Below, piece after piece: positions 11,701 through 21,525 of a DNA stretch of 64,000 nucleotides. The position numbers and the translations under genes were made by a program. Under the pieces are notes generated by a model. That model was not told the DNA's origin. It did not search any database and worked only from the letters and a program-made list of their open reading frames with translations. Each line of letters starts with the position of its first letter. The stretch's first letter is position 1. The DNA lies in the NCBI GenBank assembly GCA_033297075.1, contig MU858175.1:48124-112123 (forward strand). The letters are read 5' to 3'. This DNA comes from Rhypophila decipiens (lineage: Eukaryota > Ascomycota > Sordariomycetes > Sordariales > Naviculisporaceae).

Positions 11701-13633
11701 CTCGTGATTTTCCTTTGAGCCGCTCGGTTGAAGTCCTGATACCACCTCGCAGAGCTTGAATGGACAGTAATGTTTATATTCACATTTACCCCTCCTGCTA
11801 CTTATTATTTCCTCGCGTCTCATTCGATCTAGGTCGTTCTTTGCGGCTCTGCACAAATTCCATGGTCCTGGTGTGTAGCACAAAACCTGCACGGAGAAGA
11901 TCAGGATTATCACGCAAGGAACTGAAATTTTCTTCGTAATATTGGTCACGCGACACACATTGTGGTTGAGCACTTGGTTACCATCACCAGATCAGATAGA
12001 TTCTCGCCATGGTAGTGCAAGCACGAGGAGACCACCTAGGAAGGGCGTTCTGGCTCACCACCCAAGAAGCTAATTTGACAATATCGTGGTTCTTGTGGGC
12101 AAAATATCACGCAGTGAAGGTTCTTGGTCCAACTCATTAGCAGAGAAGTTCTGTATACTGGCCCTACAAGGCTGCAAGGTCGGCTTCCATACACAGGAGC
12201 CAGTTATGCCAAGCATTTACCCCTTTTTTTTTCCACCTCAGCAACCGTTCAAAGAAGACCGCCGCAAGACAGACCCCCGTTCGTGCTTTGAATTGTGCTC
12301 AAGGTCTAATGTCCCATGCTCAGAGAGATATATAGCCTTGAAATTCTTGGTGAAAGTCTTGCAGTATGTATGACGGGGCACGACGATTGTAAAAAAATGG
12401 GTTCGTAAAAGAAACATCTAACCTATTAGCCGCTCATGAAAGTAAGTGTTAATACGCCTTCTCTCGGTAGTAAAGGAATCATATTACAGTCCTATTCTAT
12501 ACCCTACGTATATAGTATACACAGAAGGCACATACTTATATCCGGTGCTTGATGAGTGTGACTTTAACAATGCTTAACATTGTCCTCCCTACTTCTTATA
12601 TTCGTGAAGCTGCACGGGGAGCTAAATATCTATCCTCCTTCAAGCAAGGCAGGTAGGTCCAAGCCACTCACCATATACATATATCCAATTACTGCAGCAG
12701 CCACCCGCACCCGCACCGGTCCATCCCGTCATGTCAGATCGACAGAGTTCAAACTTTATGCCATTCTATGCCATGCCGTCTGCTGCCTCCCCTCTGACAC
12801 ATTCTCTTGAGTAAATCAACATCGGATAAGACTCTTTCCGTTATTCACCCGAGTTTGATGCTATTCTAATTCCAGCCTATTTACTTTACTTTACCTGTTT
12901 TCACAAAGACTCAGGAGAACAAAGCGTGGGTACCTTAGGTAGGCTACAGCAATCTGTATCAAAGATTCAAAGGTCCTTGTATTCTTCTTGCGAAAAACGA
13001 AAACAAAAACGAATACCAAAATCAAAATCTAGTAACCCGGTAGTGTAATGTGCAAAACGAGCAGACAAACAAGACAGGCAGGTTTTTATCAAGTTTATTG
13101 CTTGCCCGAATTAAAAAGGAAAACCAACTAGGCCTGCCGGTATTGATTGTCCATCACTCTCATCTCGCCATCTCTCAATCCAACTCATAAATAGTTCTAC
13201 CACGCAATAGATTGTCTACCCGCTAATATCCCGAGTCCCTTCCAAAAAAAACCAAAAAAAAAGTGGCCGTATGATAAATTCGTAAACAAAAGAAAGGTTA
13301 AACAAAAGAGATCATGTACTATCAAGCCGTAGACGTCGTGGGCAAGAAAACTGAGGATATAAACAACTGTGACTAGAACAGCCTCGGCGTGATTACACAA
13401 GGAAGAGGGCGGTCAGGCGTGCAACTCAGACCCCCGCATCATCCAGCTTTTTCCATTTTTCCCATCATAGTCGCTTTTGCACCGCTGCGGTCATGGATCG
13501 AGCGGGTGTGGAGGTGGGTCTTGTTGCTTCTTACTCCTTGAGAACGAGCACTTTTGGAAGGAAAAACGATTAGCCATGGATCATTCCGGTGAAATATTGC
13601 GAGTGGTTCGGAGGCGAGGTCGGGGCGTTGGGT
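8796..13633. other. 4.8 kb gene-poor region
   Basis: Between the cyclin start codon and the 3' end of the first Asn/Gln/Leu-rich gene I find no open frame with protein-like composition, recognisable family or coherent splice structure on either strand. Base composition is mixed rather than strongly AT-rich, so it is not an obvious RIP-decayed transposon. A short perfect hairpin lies at 9624-9644. A 20-bp sequence at 11993-12012 exactly repeats 4262-4281. The part nearest 8796 should carry the cyclin promoter. Unannotated non-coding transcripts cannot be excluded. Confidence 0.5.
9624..9644. repeat. Short perfect inverted repeat
   Basis: CTAACTGAT, three-base loop, ATCAGTTAG: nine-bp perfect arms. 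It lies in the gene-poor region without a neighbouring gene end, so a terminator role is not supported. Confidence 0.6.
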
Positions 13634-14325
13634 TTAGTTGAGGCTGCTGGACCCTTCTTGGGCGGCAAACTCCTCGTCGGTGACGATGTCGCCGACGGCT
13701 GGGGCCACGTTGCCCGAGTCGACGACTGGGGCTACGTTGCCTGAGCCGACCGAGCCGACACCGCCGCCGCCGATGAGCTGACCAAGCTGGCCGAGCCCTC
13801 CGAAGTTCCCAGCTAGGGGTGTGTAAATACATAGGTGGTGAAGAACAGGACATGCCTGCAATGTTTGAAAACAGAAAGTTACTCACCTTGAGAGGCAATT
13901 GTTTGGACCTGGGTAACAACGTTGGGGAGGATGAACTGGGCGAGGTCGACGCCACCAACGTTTCCGAGGAGACCGAGCTGGAGCTGTTGGAGTTGGAGCT
14001 GGGCGAGATCGAACTGTTGGAAGACACCGAGCTGATGGAACTGGAGGAGAGTCTGGAGCTGCTGGAGCTGGAGGAGGGCGTTGAGGTCAAATTGCTGGGC
14101 CTGGAAAAGGTTCTGGAAGCCGAGGACGTTGAAGTTGTTGGCCTGGCCAAGACCGCCAAGGAGCTGGAGATCAAAGTTGTTGACCTTGAGGAGATAGTTC
14201 AGGTCGACCTGGTTGAAGTTGTTCAGGTTGTTGACAAGGCTAAGGTCGACGTTGGCGCGCTTCTCAGTGGGGGCAGCAGCAGCCAGGGTGGCGAAGAGGG
14301 AGACGAAGATGGTAGTGGCCTTCAT
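13634..14325 (-). CDS. Secreted Asn/Gln/Leu-rich low-complexity protein A
   Basis: Unrecognised family. The start is at 14325, because MKATTIFVSLFATLAAAAPTEKR is a clear signal peptide followed by a KR site that a Kex2-type protease could cut. An ATG 39 nt upstream would add only MFRIYAVLFTTIK. Exon 1 is 14325-13887 and exon 2 is 13812-13634 (205 residues). The intron has a GTGAGT donor, a CCCTAG acceptor and phase 1. The mature region, about residues 24-145, is built of degenerate units of the form NNFDLxxLL / QQFDLxxLQLQQLQ, with almost no charge and no Cys. Exon 2 adds a Gly-rich stretch (LIGGGGVGSVGSGN) and an acidic tail (DIVTDEEFAAQEG). It is followed in the same orientation 2.9 kb upstream by a paralogue. 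Function is unknown; a self-associating surface or secreted matrix protein is only an inference. Confidence 0.85.
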
Positions 14326-14700
14326 TTTGATGGTTGTAAAAAGAACGGCGTAGATCCGAAACAAAGATAAAAGATTATTAAAAAAGTATTAGAAATAAGA
14401 GCACAGCTATAGAGACAAGTCAGCATTGGCGATCCCCTGTGGTGATAGCATGAGAGTGCCATACCTCAGATATGTTCAAAAAGTTTAAGGAGTGGAAGCG
14501 AACAACGAGCACAGCTAAAGAAGAGGCAGTCAGCATCGAGTTTCGTTCCAAGTTGTTTCTGTGGCTCAGTCGCCCAAACAAACTCACCTCTGAAGAATGA
14601 ATGACTGAAAGATGGCTATGAAAAGCTGAGATGAAGAGTGGGATGAGGATAAGAAAAGTTCAGCCACTGGGTCTGGCCGAAGGTGGTCTTATATATCAGG
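14326..14700 (-). promoter_or_regulatory. Promoter and two-intron 5'-UTR of gene A
   Basis: Read on the minus strand, a TATA-like ATATATAAG sits at 14696-14688. Two likely 5'-UTR introns follow. Intron i is 14587-14515: GTGAGT donor, GATGCTGAC branch, TTTAG acceptor. Intron ii is 14464-14407: GTATGG donor, TGCTGAC branch, CTATAG acceptor. Both acceptors are followed by the same CTGTGCTC. A 13-nt motif (ATACTTTTTTAAT, 14389-14377) lies in the last leader exon and recurs in the leader of the paralogous gene. The splice calls are from consensus only. Confidence 0.6.
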
Positions 14701-17188
14701 TCGAGACATGAGAGAAGCCGGTCAGTCCTCGCCATGGCATGAGGGAGAGCCGCGTGCCAAGAAATCAGGAGAGTGAAGTATGTTCGGAAGAGGGGGCAAG
14801 CAACCATCCGGTGCGTGTCAGAAGTCAGGCGTCACTGGACAGAAACGATCGGCTAAAACAAAGCGGACAGGACCACTCGGGTCCAACAAGGTGCCTAGAG
14901 CACACGTCTAAGTCTCTAAGAGGAGCCAAACCCAGCTACCGTAGAGTCTTGTGAACGTTGCAAACATCAGGGATCTGCCCTGCGTGGAAGCATCGAAGCG
15001 AGAGCTTGGGGGCAGGACGACGACTTCATCGCCAGCAGCGCCAACGTCAAGCACGGAAGGTTCTGTGGCCGAAACAACAGCCGGCGAAGCCAAGAACAGG
15101 AGAGAAACACGAGAATGGGGGTTTCTCAGGGCAGAATTAACCTTACTTGGTAGCCCTGGTCATGGGAAACAAGACTCCGGGCCCACTTGGGGAGGCGGTT
15201 AAGGGTTCAGGTCGGGGGATGGAGTTTAGATGGAGGCAGGATACCTTGCCTACCGGGCCTGTCCATGCTCGGGGTGGCAGACATCGTCTGAAAGCTGAAG
15301 CCGGAGCATGGCGCCCATGTCTGGAGTTGAGGGCGGCCTTTTCCCAGATGCTGATGGGACGAGGACAGCGCGGGCAGGATCAAATGGAGGCTAAAAAAGG
15401 GTTGTCCTGATCGACCGCTGGGATGATAGCATGTTTCGCGGCGTTTCGATGAGGGCAAGGAATATATCCGACGGTAAGAAGGAAGTGAAGAACAAGGTTA
15501 AGAAGGAACTTGGCGGAGGTCCAAGTTGGGTTGCAGAAGTGGCGTCATCCCATCACGCCCAGTATCCTGTATCAGTAAGGCACGTACTGAGCAGGAGTCT
15601 GTATCGTGACCTTGAATGGCCAGCAGAATGTGCTTGTCCAAGAGGTATCCGTACCTCTGTCGTAGCTTGAGCCTCAACTGACCAAAGGGGGGGCGAAAAA
15701 CGACAGAAAGGCTTGAGCGGTGTCACATTCGACTGGAATCTGCAGGTACGAGGTTCAGCCGACTGTGACCGTATTGCTCGGTAGTGTACCGATCCTACCT
15801 GCCCACCGAGCGGTTCGTGATGCCAAGTACCGACAACAACCCCAAACAGTGACGCGAGGTAGCTGCGATTGTGCCTTCTTGGGCTGCTGGAAAGTTCATC
15901 TTCCAAACATACCCCAAATGAAAAGGTTCCGTACAAGATATTTCCCTGCTTGCATCATATTCACCCGCACAAAGCTGCAGCGCAGACCTTCATGGACCCT
16001 CCTTCCTCCAGACCTCCACCAAAGAGTTGTAAACTCCCCATCATGACCACTGAAGTCATTTCCTCGCTTGCCTCGCTGGGGATCCCATGTCCTCGGTGGA
16101 CTGGCAGCACCATCTTGAATCGGCTCCTCAACTTTAAAGCGTCGATCATCCGACTACCGAATCCAATCAGACGCCTTCGCGGAGAAAGTGGATAAAATGC
16201 GAGTCGACGTTGAGATGTCAGAAGTTTAAAAAAGCCTGAGGTCGAGGGACCGGGCCTTTTTCTTTTCAGGGGTGCCACAGACCAATTGGCGACGCTGATT
16301 GGTCAACCCCGGTCCCAGAAACATTGTCGATTTTAAATGCAACGGTCCCCAAGTCACGCTCCATTTCAGGCTGTCAAAGCGCCGGTGCGAGGGTTTCTCG
16401 AATCCCCTGCTCCCGCACTTCAAGTATCACAGGTGAAACCGTCCAAGCAGACGAGTCCATGCCATCAGTGGTGGCCATGTGCGTATATCACCAAAAAACC
16501 GCCATGTCAAAGCACGTTCCCGTATGGCTCTCCGCGGATAGGGTGATGCTTCGGTCACACCTGGCAGGATTGCGGCCGCCGGAACTGTGACACTTCCGGG
16601 CTCGGCGGGATGTGACTTGGGTGAAATTCGTCTTGTCATCTGGACTGATCTTTTGTTGTTTTGTCAGCTGTCGTCACACTCTACTACTAACATCCTACCC
16701 AGCTCGCCAGCATGAAGTCCACTTGTTTGGCCTGCTCTTTGCAAGGGACACAAACACACTCGGCACAGTTCCTGATGTTATGTTCATTGTCTTCCGAACA
16801 GGGAACCAATGTCATGGTTTAGAGACCAGATGATGCAGCATATTCCATGTTCACCTTGTCCGGAGGTGAACGGGTCTTGAACTGGTTTCAACAGCCTATT
16901 CATCTCTTCATGGATTCGTCTCGTCTTGTTTTCTGATGACCAGGTACTACCCCTAAGAATACACTCTCCTCAAACACTGCAGTCCCGAGCTCGAGAAACA
17001 TGCAGGATTGTGACGACCGTACCGCACACCCTCGGAGACTTTTGCGGACACGGACGGTAATCCCAACATTTTGTTCCTGTTTCGCCTTGCCGCCCTCACT
17101 CAGGTTCACGATTTCGACCTCTATTACACTCGGCATATCGAAACACTACAATCACCGCCTTCCTTTCTCAATCGCCAGATAGACTCAC
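14701..17188. other. Spacer between the two paralogous genes
   Basis: About 2.5 kb upstream of gene A and downstream of gene B. I find no supported exon on either strand. It should include distal promoter elements of gene A and the 3'-UTR of gene B. Confidence 0.45.
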
Positions 17189-18021
17189 TTAACCTTCGGG
17201 GTTATCGAGGACAATGTCCGAGGTGTTTTGAGGAGGTAGCGCCGAACTCGTTGCCACAGCAGAAGCAGAAGCTTCCGCCGCGGTAGAGCTCGCAAAAACC
17301 TCGCCAGCTGTCTCTTCCGCCGCTGGGGCCGCTGTTTCGGCGGCACTGGCAACGGAAGAGCTCTCCACGGTCGAAGTAGCAACCACGGATTCAAAAGCTG
17401 CGGTTGTTGTAGATGAGATGTCGAACTGATCGCACTGGTTCTTGGAGATGGAACCACGCCTCAGCTTGGTCCGCTTCATTGTCTTTTTCATCTCTGCGAC
17501 TTCTCGCTTGAAATGGCCTGTCAACAAAGTTAGAAGATGGTCCTCTCAAAAGAAGGATATGACGCACCAATGTTGAAGCCTCCACCGCCTCCAAGCAGAG
17601 CACCGCTGTTGAAAAGCCCACGAAGTCCATTGCCGTTGAGGAACCCCAACTGCTGCAACTGAGCCAACTGCGCGAGCTCAAAGAACAGCTCCAGCTCGTT
17701 GTTCAGACCGATATTCAAGAGGTTGTTCTGATTGAGAACATTGTTGTTTACACAGAAGCCCGCCAAGAGGGAAAGGATGCCTTGAACAAGCGCGTCTTGG
17801 CTGTTGAGGTCGATATTGCCAAAATTCAACCCATCGATTTCGAGGTCGTTCAGGTTCACACCTTTGAACCCTTGCAGAAAATTGTTTAGATCCTTGTTGT
17901 TGTCTTTGTTATTGTTGTTGATGATCTCGTCGAATATGTTGTCGGGCTTTTCGGGCTCCCTCCCGATGATGTTGGCCGCCGACACTAGGCCGAGAGAGAA
18001 GAGAGTGTAAGCTGCCTTCAT
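17189..18021 (-). CDS. Secreted Asn/Leu-rich low-complexity protein B
   Basis: Unrecognised family, apparently a diverged paralogue of the gene at 13634-14325. The start at 18021 gives MKAAYTLFSLGLVSAANIIG, a short signal peptide. Exon 1 is 18021-17568 and exon 2 is 17517-17189 (260 residues). The intron (17567-17518) has a GTGCGT donor, CAG acceptor and phase 1, like gene A. Exon 1 holds an Asn-rich segment (INNNNKDNNKDLNNFL), repeated xNLNDLxIDGLNFGNIDLN units, an Asn/Leu stretch with a single Cys (about residue 90), LAQLAQLQQLGFLNGNG and a Gly run. Exon 2 is different: a basic patch (KKTMKRTKLRR), one further Cys, then a Ser/Thr/Ala-rich tail that would be heavily O-glycosylated if secreted. 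There is no C-terminal hydrophobic GPI signal. Function unknown. Confidence 0.82.
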
Positions 18022-18330
18022 GGTCGAAAGCTAACCTGGCTCCAGAGAGGTGAAGTAAATTAAAAAAGTATACAAGTCGAACCGGCCGAGTCTTCTGTCA
18101 ACCTGCAGCAGCGAGACTGGATTATCAACTTTAAGAAGAGAAGGAAGCACAGCTGTTGGTTGTGATAATAGTTAGCATACAAAACTAAGATGACGATTCA
18201 CGGGCTCTACTGACCTTCTAGATAAAAGAATGACTATCAACCTCACAACCGGGACTGCTACACGAAACCGGGGCTCCTTCATCAGACGAGAAAAGGACGG
18301 ACGGCAAGTTGTTTATAATCTTGATTTCCC
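18022..18330 (-). promoter_or_regulatory. Promoter and 5'-UTR intron of gene B
   Basis: On the minus strand, TATAAA lies at 18317-18312. A likely 5'-UTR intron occupies 18214-18153: GTCAGT donor, GCTAAC branch, AACAG acceptor. It is followed by CTGTGCTT, almost identical to the sequence after both leader introns of gene A. The 13-nt motif ATACTTTTTTAAT recurs at 18071-18059. TATA-to-first-donor spacing is about 100 nt in both genes. Confidence 0.55.
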
Positions 18331-19715
18331 GTCCCCCACGCCCGGGAGTGTGACGGAAGAGAATGGAATTTCATGCAAAGATGAATCGCCACGTAAACTC
18401 ATCGCATCTTTTTTGCTGTCCTGCGGTCCGGCTTGCGTGTGGTGATGCGAATTTGTTTGGATGGTTCACTCACACGCAGTTAGTTAGTTGGTGGTAAGAT
18501 GCCGTCGATGAAACCCGTTCCAACGAACGGATCACGAAAGAGAAATGATCAGCCGGCAAAACAGATAAGGGGAGATCCCTTCAGGTGCTCGTCGAGACTT
18601 TTTTGCTCAGATGAATGGTTTGGTGTAGAGATCAGACAGAGAAAGACTCATCCGTTCTTGTGTTTGTTTCGTTCCCATCTCTTTCGCCCTTTCGTCCCCC
18701 TTTCTTCTGATGCAGCTTGTCCGGCGTTCATGGCATGGCGAACAGGCGTACACCTACGTATTTCGGCCTTCTTTGGGAGGACGTCATCAGGTAAATGCAA
18801 ACCTGAGCTTCTCGACGAGTAATTGTACCGGTCATGTTCCAAGACATACTCTCCGTGTTGTATCCCCCACTCGTCGACAGAGATATCATCTCATCTCTCA
18901 ACCGACAAAGACGGTTCCTTCTACCTTGATTATAACATACTCCTCACATGTATATCAACAGGGTTGTTACCCACGGGAAAACAAAGTTCAACATTTAATA
19001 TGAGCCCGAGTCAAACGGAATAAAGAGCACCTACCATAACCAACCTTACCCACCACAACCAGCGAACTATTGTGCGTGTATACGCTCATCTCTGCTTTCT
19101 CCTGGGAATATGGCCCCCATCCCACCTTTCATCCCCAGATCTACCACGGGTATTCCCCGATACACACATACGTATGTACGCGTCCGCTCAGCCACTGGTT
19201 TGGGTAAATTAGGCACAATGTATTGAGACGAGGGAGGTCGCTTGTTTGTTTGGGTGTCTTCTAGAATCTTGATGGAAGAAAAGAACGGAACAGAGAATGA
19301 GAGATTATTTCGCTTGGAAGAATTCTCGGCACAGCGTCCGTAATATGGAAGCTCTCGTGATTATGCCGCCACCCAACGCAACGGCATACCTACAAAGGCA
19401 AGTCTCTCAGATGTTCCCCGTTCAGTAGCGATGTAGATCTTTGGAGGGTCCCAGGGCAGTGCGTGACGAACCTGTAAGATGGATGAATAACCTCGCACTC
19501 TTGTCGGAGGCCGTTAGTACTACAGTACTACCTATAGACTTGTCACGTTTATGTTATATTACGAAGTCCTAGGTCTAATTTCTATTTGACAAGAACTAAT
19601 TAACAGGTCCCAACACATACCCGATTTCAACAACTACGACAACGACAATAACGCTTTCCACCACGCCCTTACTTGATCTTCTTCGGAGTAGCTTCTTCTA
19701 GTAGTACTTAAATCT
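18331..19715. other. Intergenic spacer upstream of gene B
   Basis: About 1.4 kb with no supported exon. It contains AT-rich patches and short direct repeats but no element I can name. Confidence 0.4.
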
Positions 19716-20017
19716 AATCCTTATCCATACTAGTGAGCGTACCGCTTTCTGTACAGGCTAGTATCTCGCTAAGGCATTTTTTGGGGTTTTTGTTGGTGGT
19801 GTCATGTTTGGATCAGGTTTCCTAGAGGGGTGCGATAGCGGGAATGGCTCGTACGGGTGTTTCCAGCCGAGAACACTCACAACAGCCATTCCCGCTATCG
19901 AACTCCCCCGGGAAACCTGGTCCAAACATAGACACCACCAACAAAATCCACCAGAGAACCTCACTGAGATACTAGGCTGTACAGAAAGCGGTACGCTCAC
20001 TAGTATAGATAAGGATT
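19716..20017. mobile_element. 302-bp fold-back (MITE-like) element
   Basis: The two halves are long imperfect inverted copies. The left arm begins AATCCTTATCCATACTAGTG (19716 onward). The reverse complement of the right arm begins AATCCTTATCTATACTAGTG (from 20017). The match continues through GAGCGTACCGCTTTCTGTAC, GTTGGTGGTGTC, ATGTTTGGA, AGGTTTCC and CGATAGCGGGAATGGCT, for about 140-150 bp per arm at roughly 80-85% identity by eye. The centre is about 19855-19880. There is no coding capacity for a transposase. A non-autonomous fold-back element, or an inverted duplication of a single segment, would both explain it. A clear target-site duplication is not visible, so the class is uncertain. 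Confidence 0.75.
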
Positions 20018-20311
20018 GGAGGGCCCTTGAGCGTATTGTGGGTATCTATCGAGGTCTTTCATTGAGACATCTATCCCATGATCCCTGATCCCATCCATAT
20101 CTATCAGTTCCTTTTCGCCAAGAGTATCATACAAGTTGGGTTTTTCGTCATGGTCGGGTTTCAAAGTGAAAGGTGCTTTCCAGTTGTCCATCAAAGGTCA
20201 TTGACCCCGGCCTCAAGAGTAACCGGCAAGGTATATGTTCGTGGTAGTAGTACCCTTCATCCGAGGATAAATGAATTCGGTATTGTTTGCCCCTGGGTAA
20301 TTAATTCTACA
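20018..20311. other. Spacer between the fold-back element and the CP-motif gene
   Basis: About 290 bp that should hold the 3'-UTR of the minus-strand gene ending at 20312. A minus-strand open frame (20194-20000) runs into the fold-back arm and could be a decayed exon, but nothing supports it as a gene. Confidence 0.35.
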
Positions 20312-20752
20312 TCACCTCTCCGTCTTGGTTTCCGACGATTTGGTTTCTATTTTGTCGCCTGCTGCTTCTTTATTCGTGGTGAATCCCAGAAGCTCTCCCA
20401 GCACGCCCTTGGGCTTAGGGACAGGACATTCCCTCTTGGACCCGGTCGACGAGATATCCATTCCGTCTTGCTTGCTTTCCTTGCTCACGGCATTCGTCGT
20501 CGGCTGGAATTGAATCATGCCGCTGCTGTCGACCGTCGGTTCTGAGCTCGGGGCGGCGGCCGGTCGTTTCCTCCGTCTCCGCTTCGGGGCCCCCTCGCCA
20601 CCCTCGGCCATCTCGCCATCGGCAAACGCCACCCTCGGCGCGGGACAAGGCAGGACATGAGGGAGACCAACGACGAAAAAGCTCGCTACTACCGTGGTCG
20701 CGAATAATGTCGACGTCATGCGCGACCTGGGGTGAAGGTGAGGCGGCGCCAT
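20312..20752 (-). CDS. Small predicted membrane protein with Cys-Pro motifs
   Basis: Single-exon frame of 146 residues, start at 20752. The N-terminus is basic (MAPPHLHPRSRMTS), followed by one hydrophobic segment (TLFATTVVASFFVVGLPHVL, about residues 14-33) and LPCPAPRVAFADGE. A basic patch (PKRRRRKRPAAAP) and a Ser/Thr-rich linker follow. Near the C-terminus comes ECPVPKPKGVLGELLGF, a second Cys-Pro motif in a non-random hydrophobic context, then a charged tail. The arrangement would suit a mitochondrial or secretory single-pass membrane protein with its two CP motifs on the same side. I do not recognise a named family. It is divergent from the phosphatase gene at 21526. Confidence 0.6.
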   Translation of the reverse strand: MAPPHLHPRSRMTSTLFATTVVASFFVVGLPHVLPCPAPRVAFADGEMAEGGEGAPKRRRRKRPAAAPSSEPTVDSSGMIQFQPTTNAVSKESKQDGMDISSTGSKRECPVPKPKGVLGELLGFTTNKEAAGDKIETKSSETKTER

Positions 20753-21525
20753 TGAGAAAATGGGAGATGATGCTCCAAGTTCCCTGGTCAGTGGGAAACG
20801 AACCCGACTGGAGCGGGGAGGTAGGTAGGTGCTCGAGTTTGGTTCGATGAGGTCGGCTGGAGCTGAGTTAGCCAGTCAGATCTTCCAATGCCATTGAGGA
20901 CCCGAAAACTCACCTGTTGTTTCACTGAAGCGCCGGGCAATTCATCCTGTACAGAGGAGGAATTCAACCTTGCACCCGGCGGAGAGGGGAGAGTGCAATT
21001 GGTCGAGTGGGATAGAATGAAATACGTACGTCGTACCCCGTAGAGTTGACTGTTTTTGTGAACGGAGCTCCTGCCGGTTGGACAATGCGCTAGATTGAAG
21101 CTTGGTGGTCCCATTGCCGGGAAGCTCCACGCTGCACCCAGGCAGCTGCCAGGGGCTGCACGGGCCATTTCGAGGTTACACAGGCCATATTCGTTGCTAG
21201 CGCCGTTATAAGTGCGGGAAGGTTTCGCGACAGCAGAATGGGGAAGCCGCCGCCGCGCCGCAGCTTTATCTTTTGCAACTTGCAAATCATCTAAACTTCA
21301 CTTCCCAACAACAGTGCTAACAGTCACCCACCACTTCTTGTTTTCCCCGGCGCTACAGTACTTGAAGCCTCATCTGTTCAACGACAAACAACTTAACGAC
21401 CGACATTCATAAACAGAAGCTGATGCCTTGTCGATAAGACACCCCAAACGACTCGACTGCCGGGTTCTCTTATCTACAACTGCTGCGAGCACCCGACAGT
21501 ACTTATTTTTGAAGGGCGCGTCAAG
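20753..21525. other. Divergent promoter region
   Basis: About 770 bp between the small membrane protein and the phosphatase start codons. It must carry both promoters. No TATA box or coding exon is evident. Confidence 0.5.

Noticed and set aside
13819..14370. Plus-strand acidic frame, about 183 residues
   Set aside because: It is the antisense of the Asn/Gln/Leu-rich exon (Leu/Gln codons read backwards give Glu/Leu). The minus strand has the signal peptide and splice sites.
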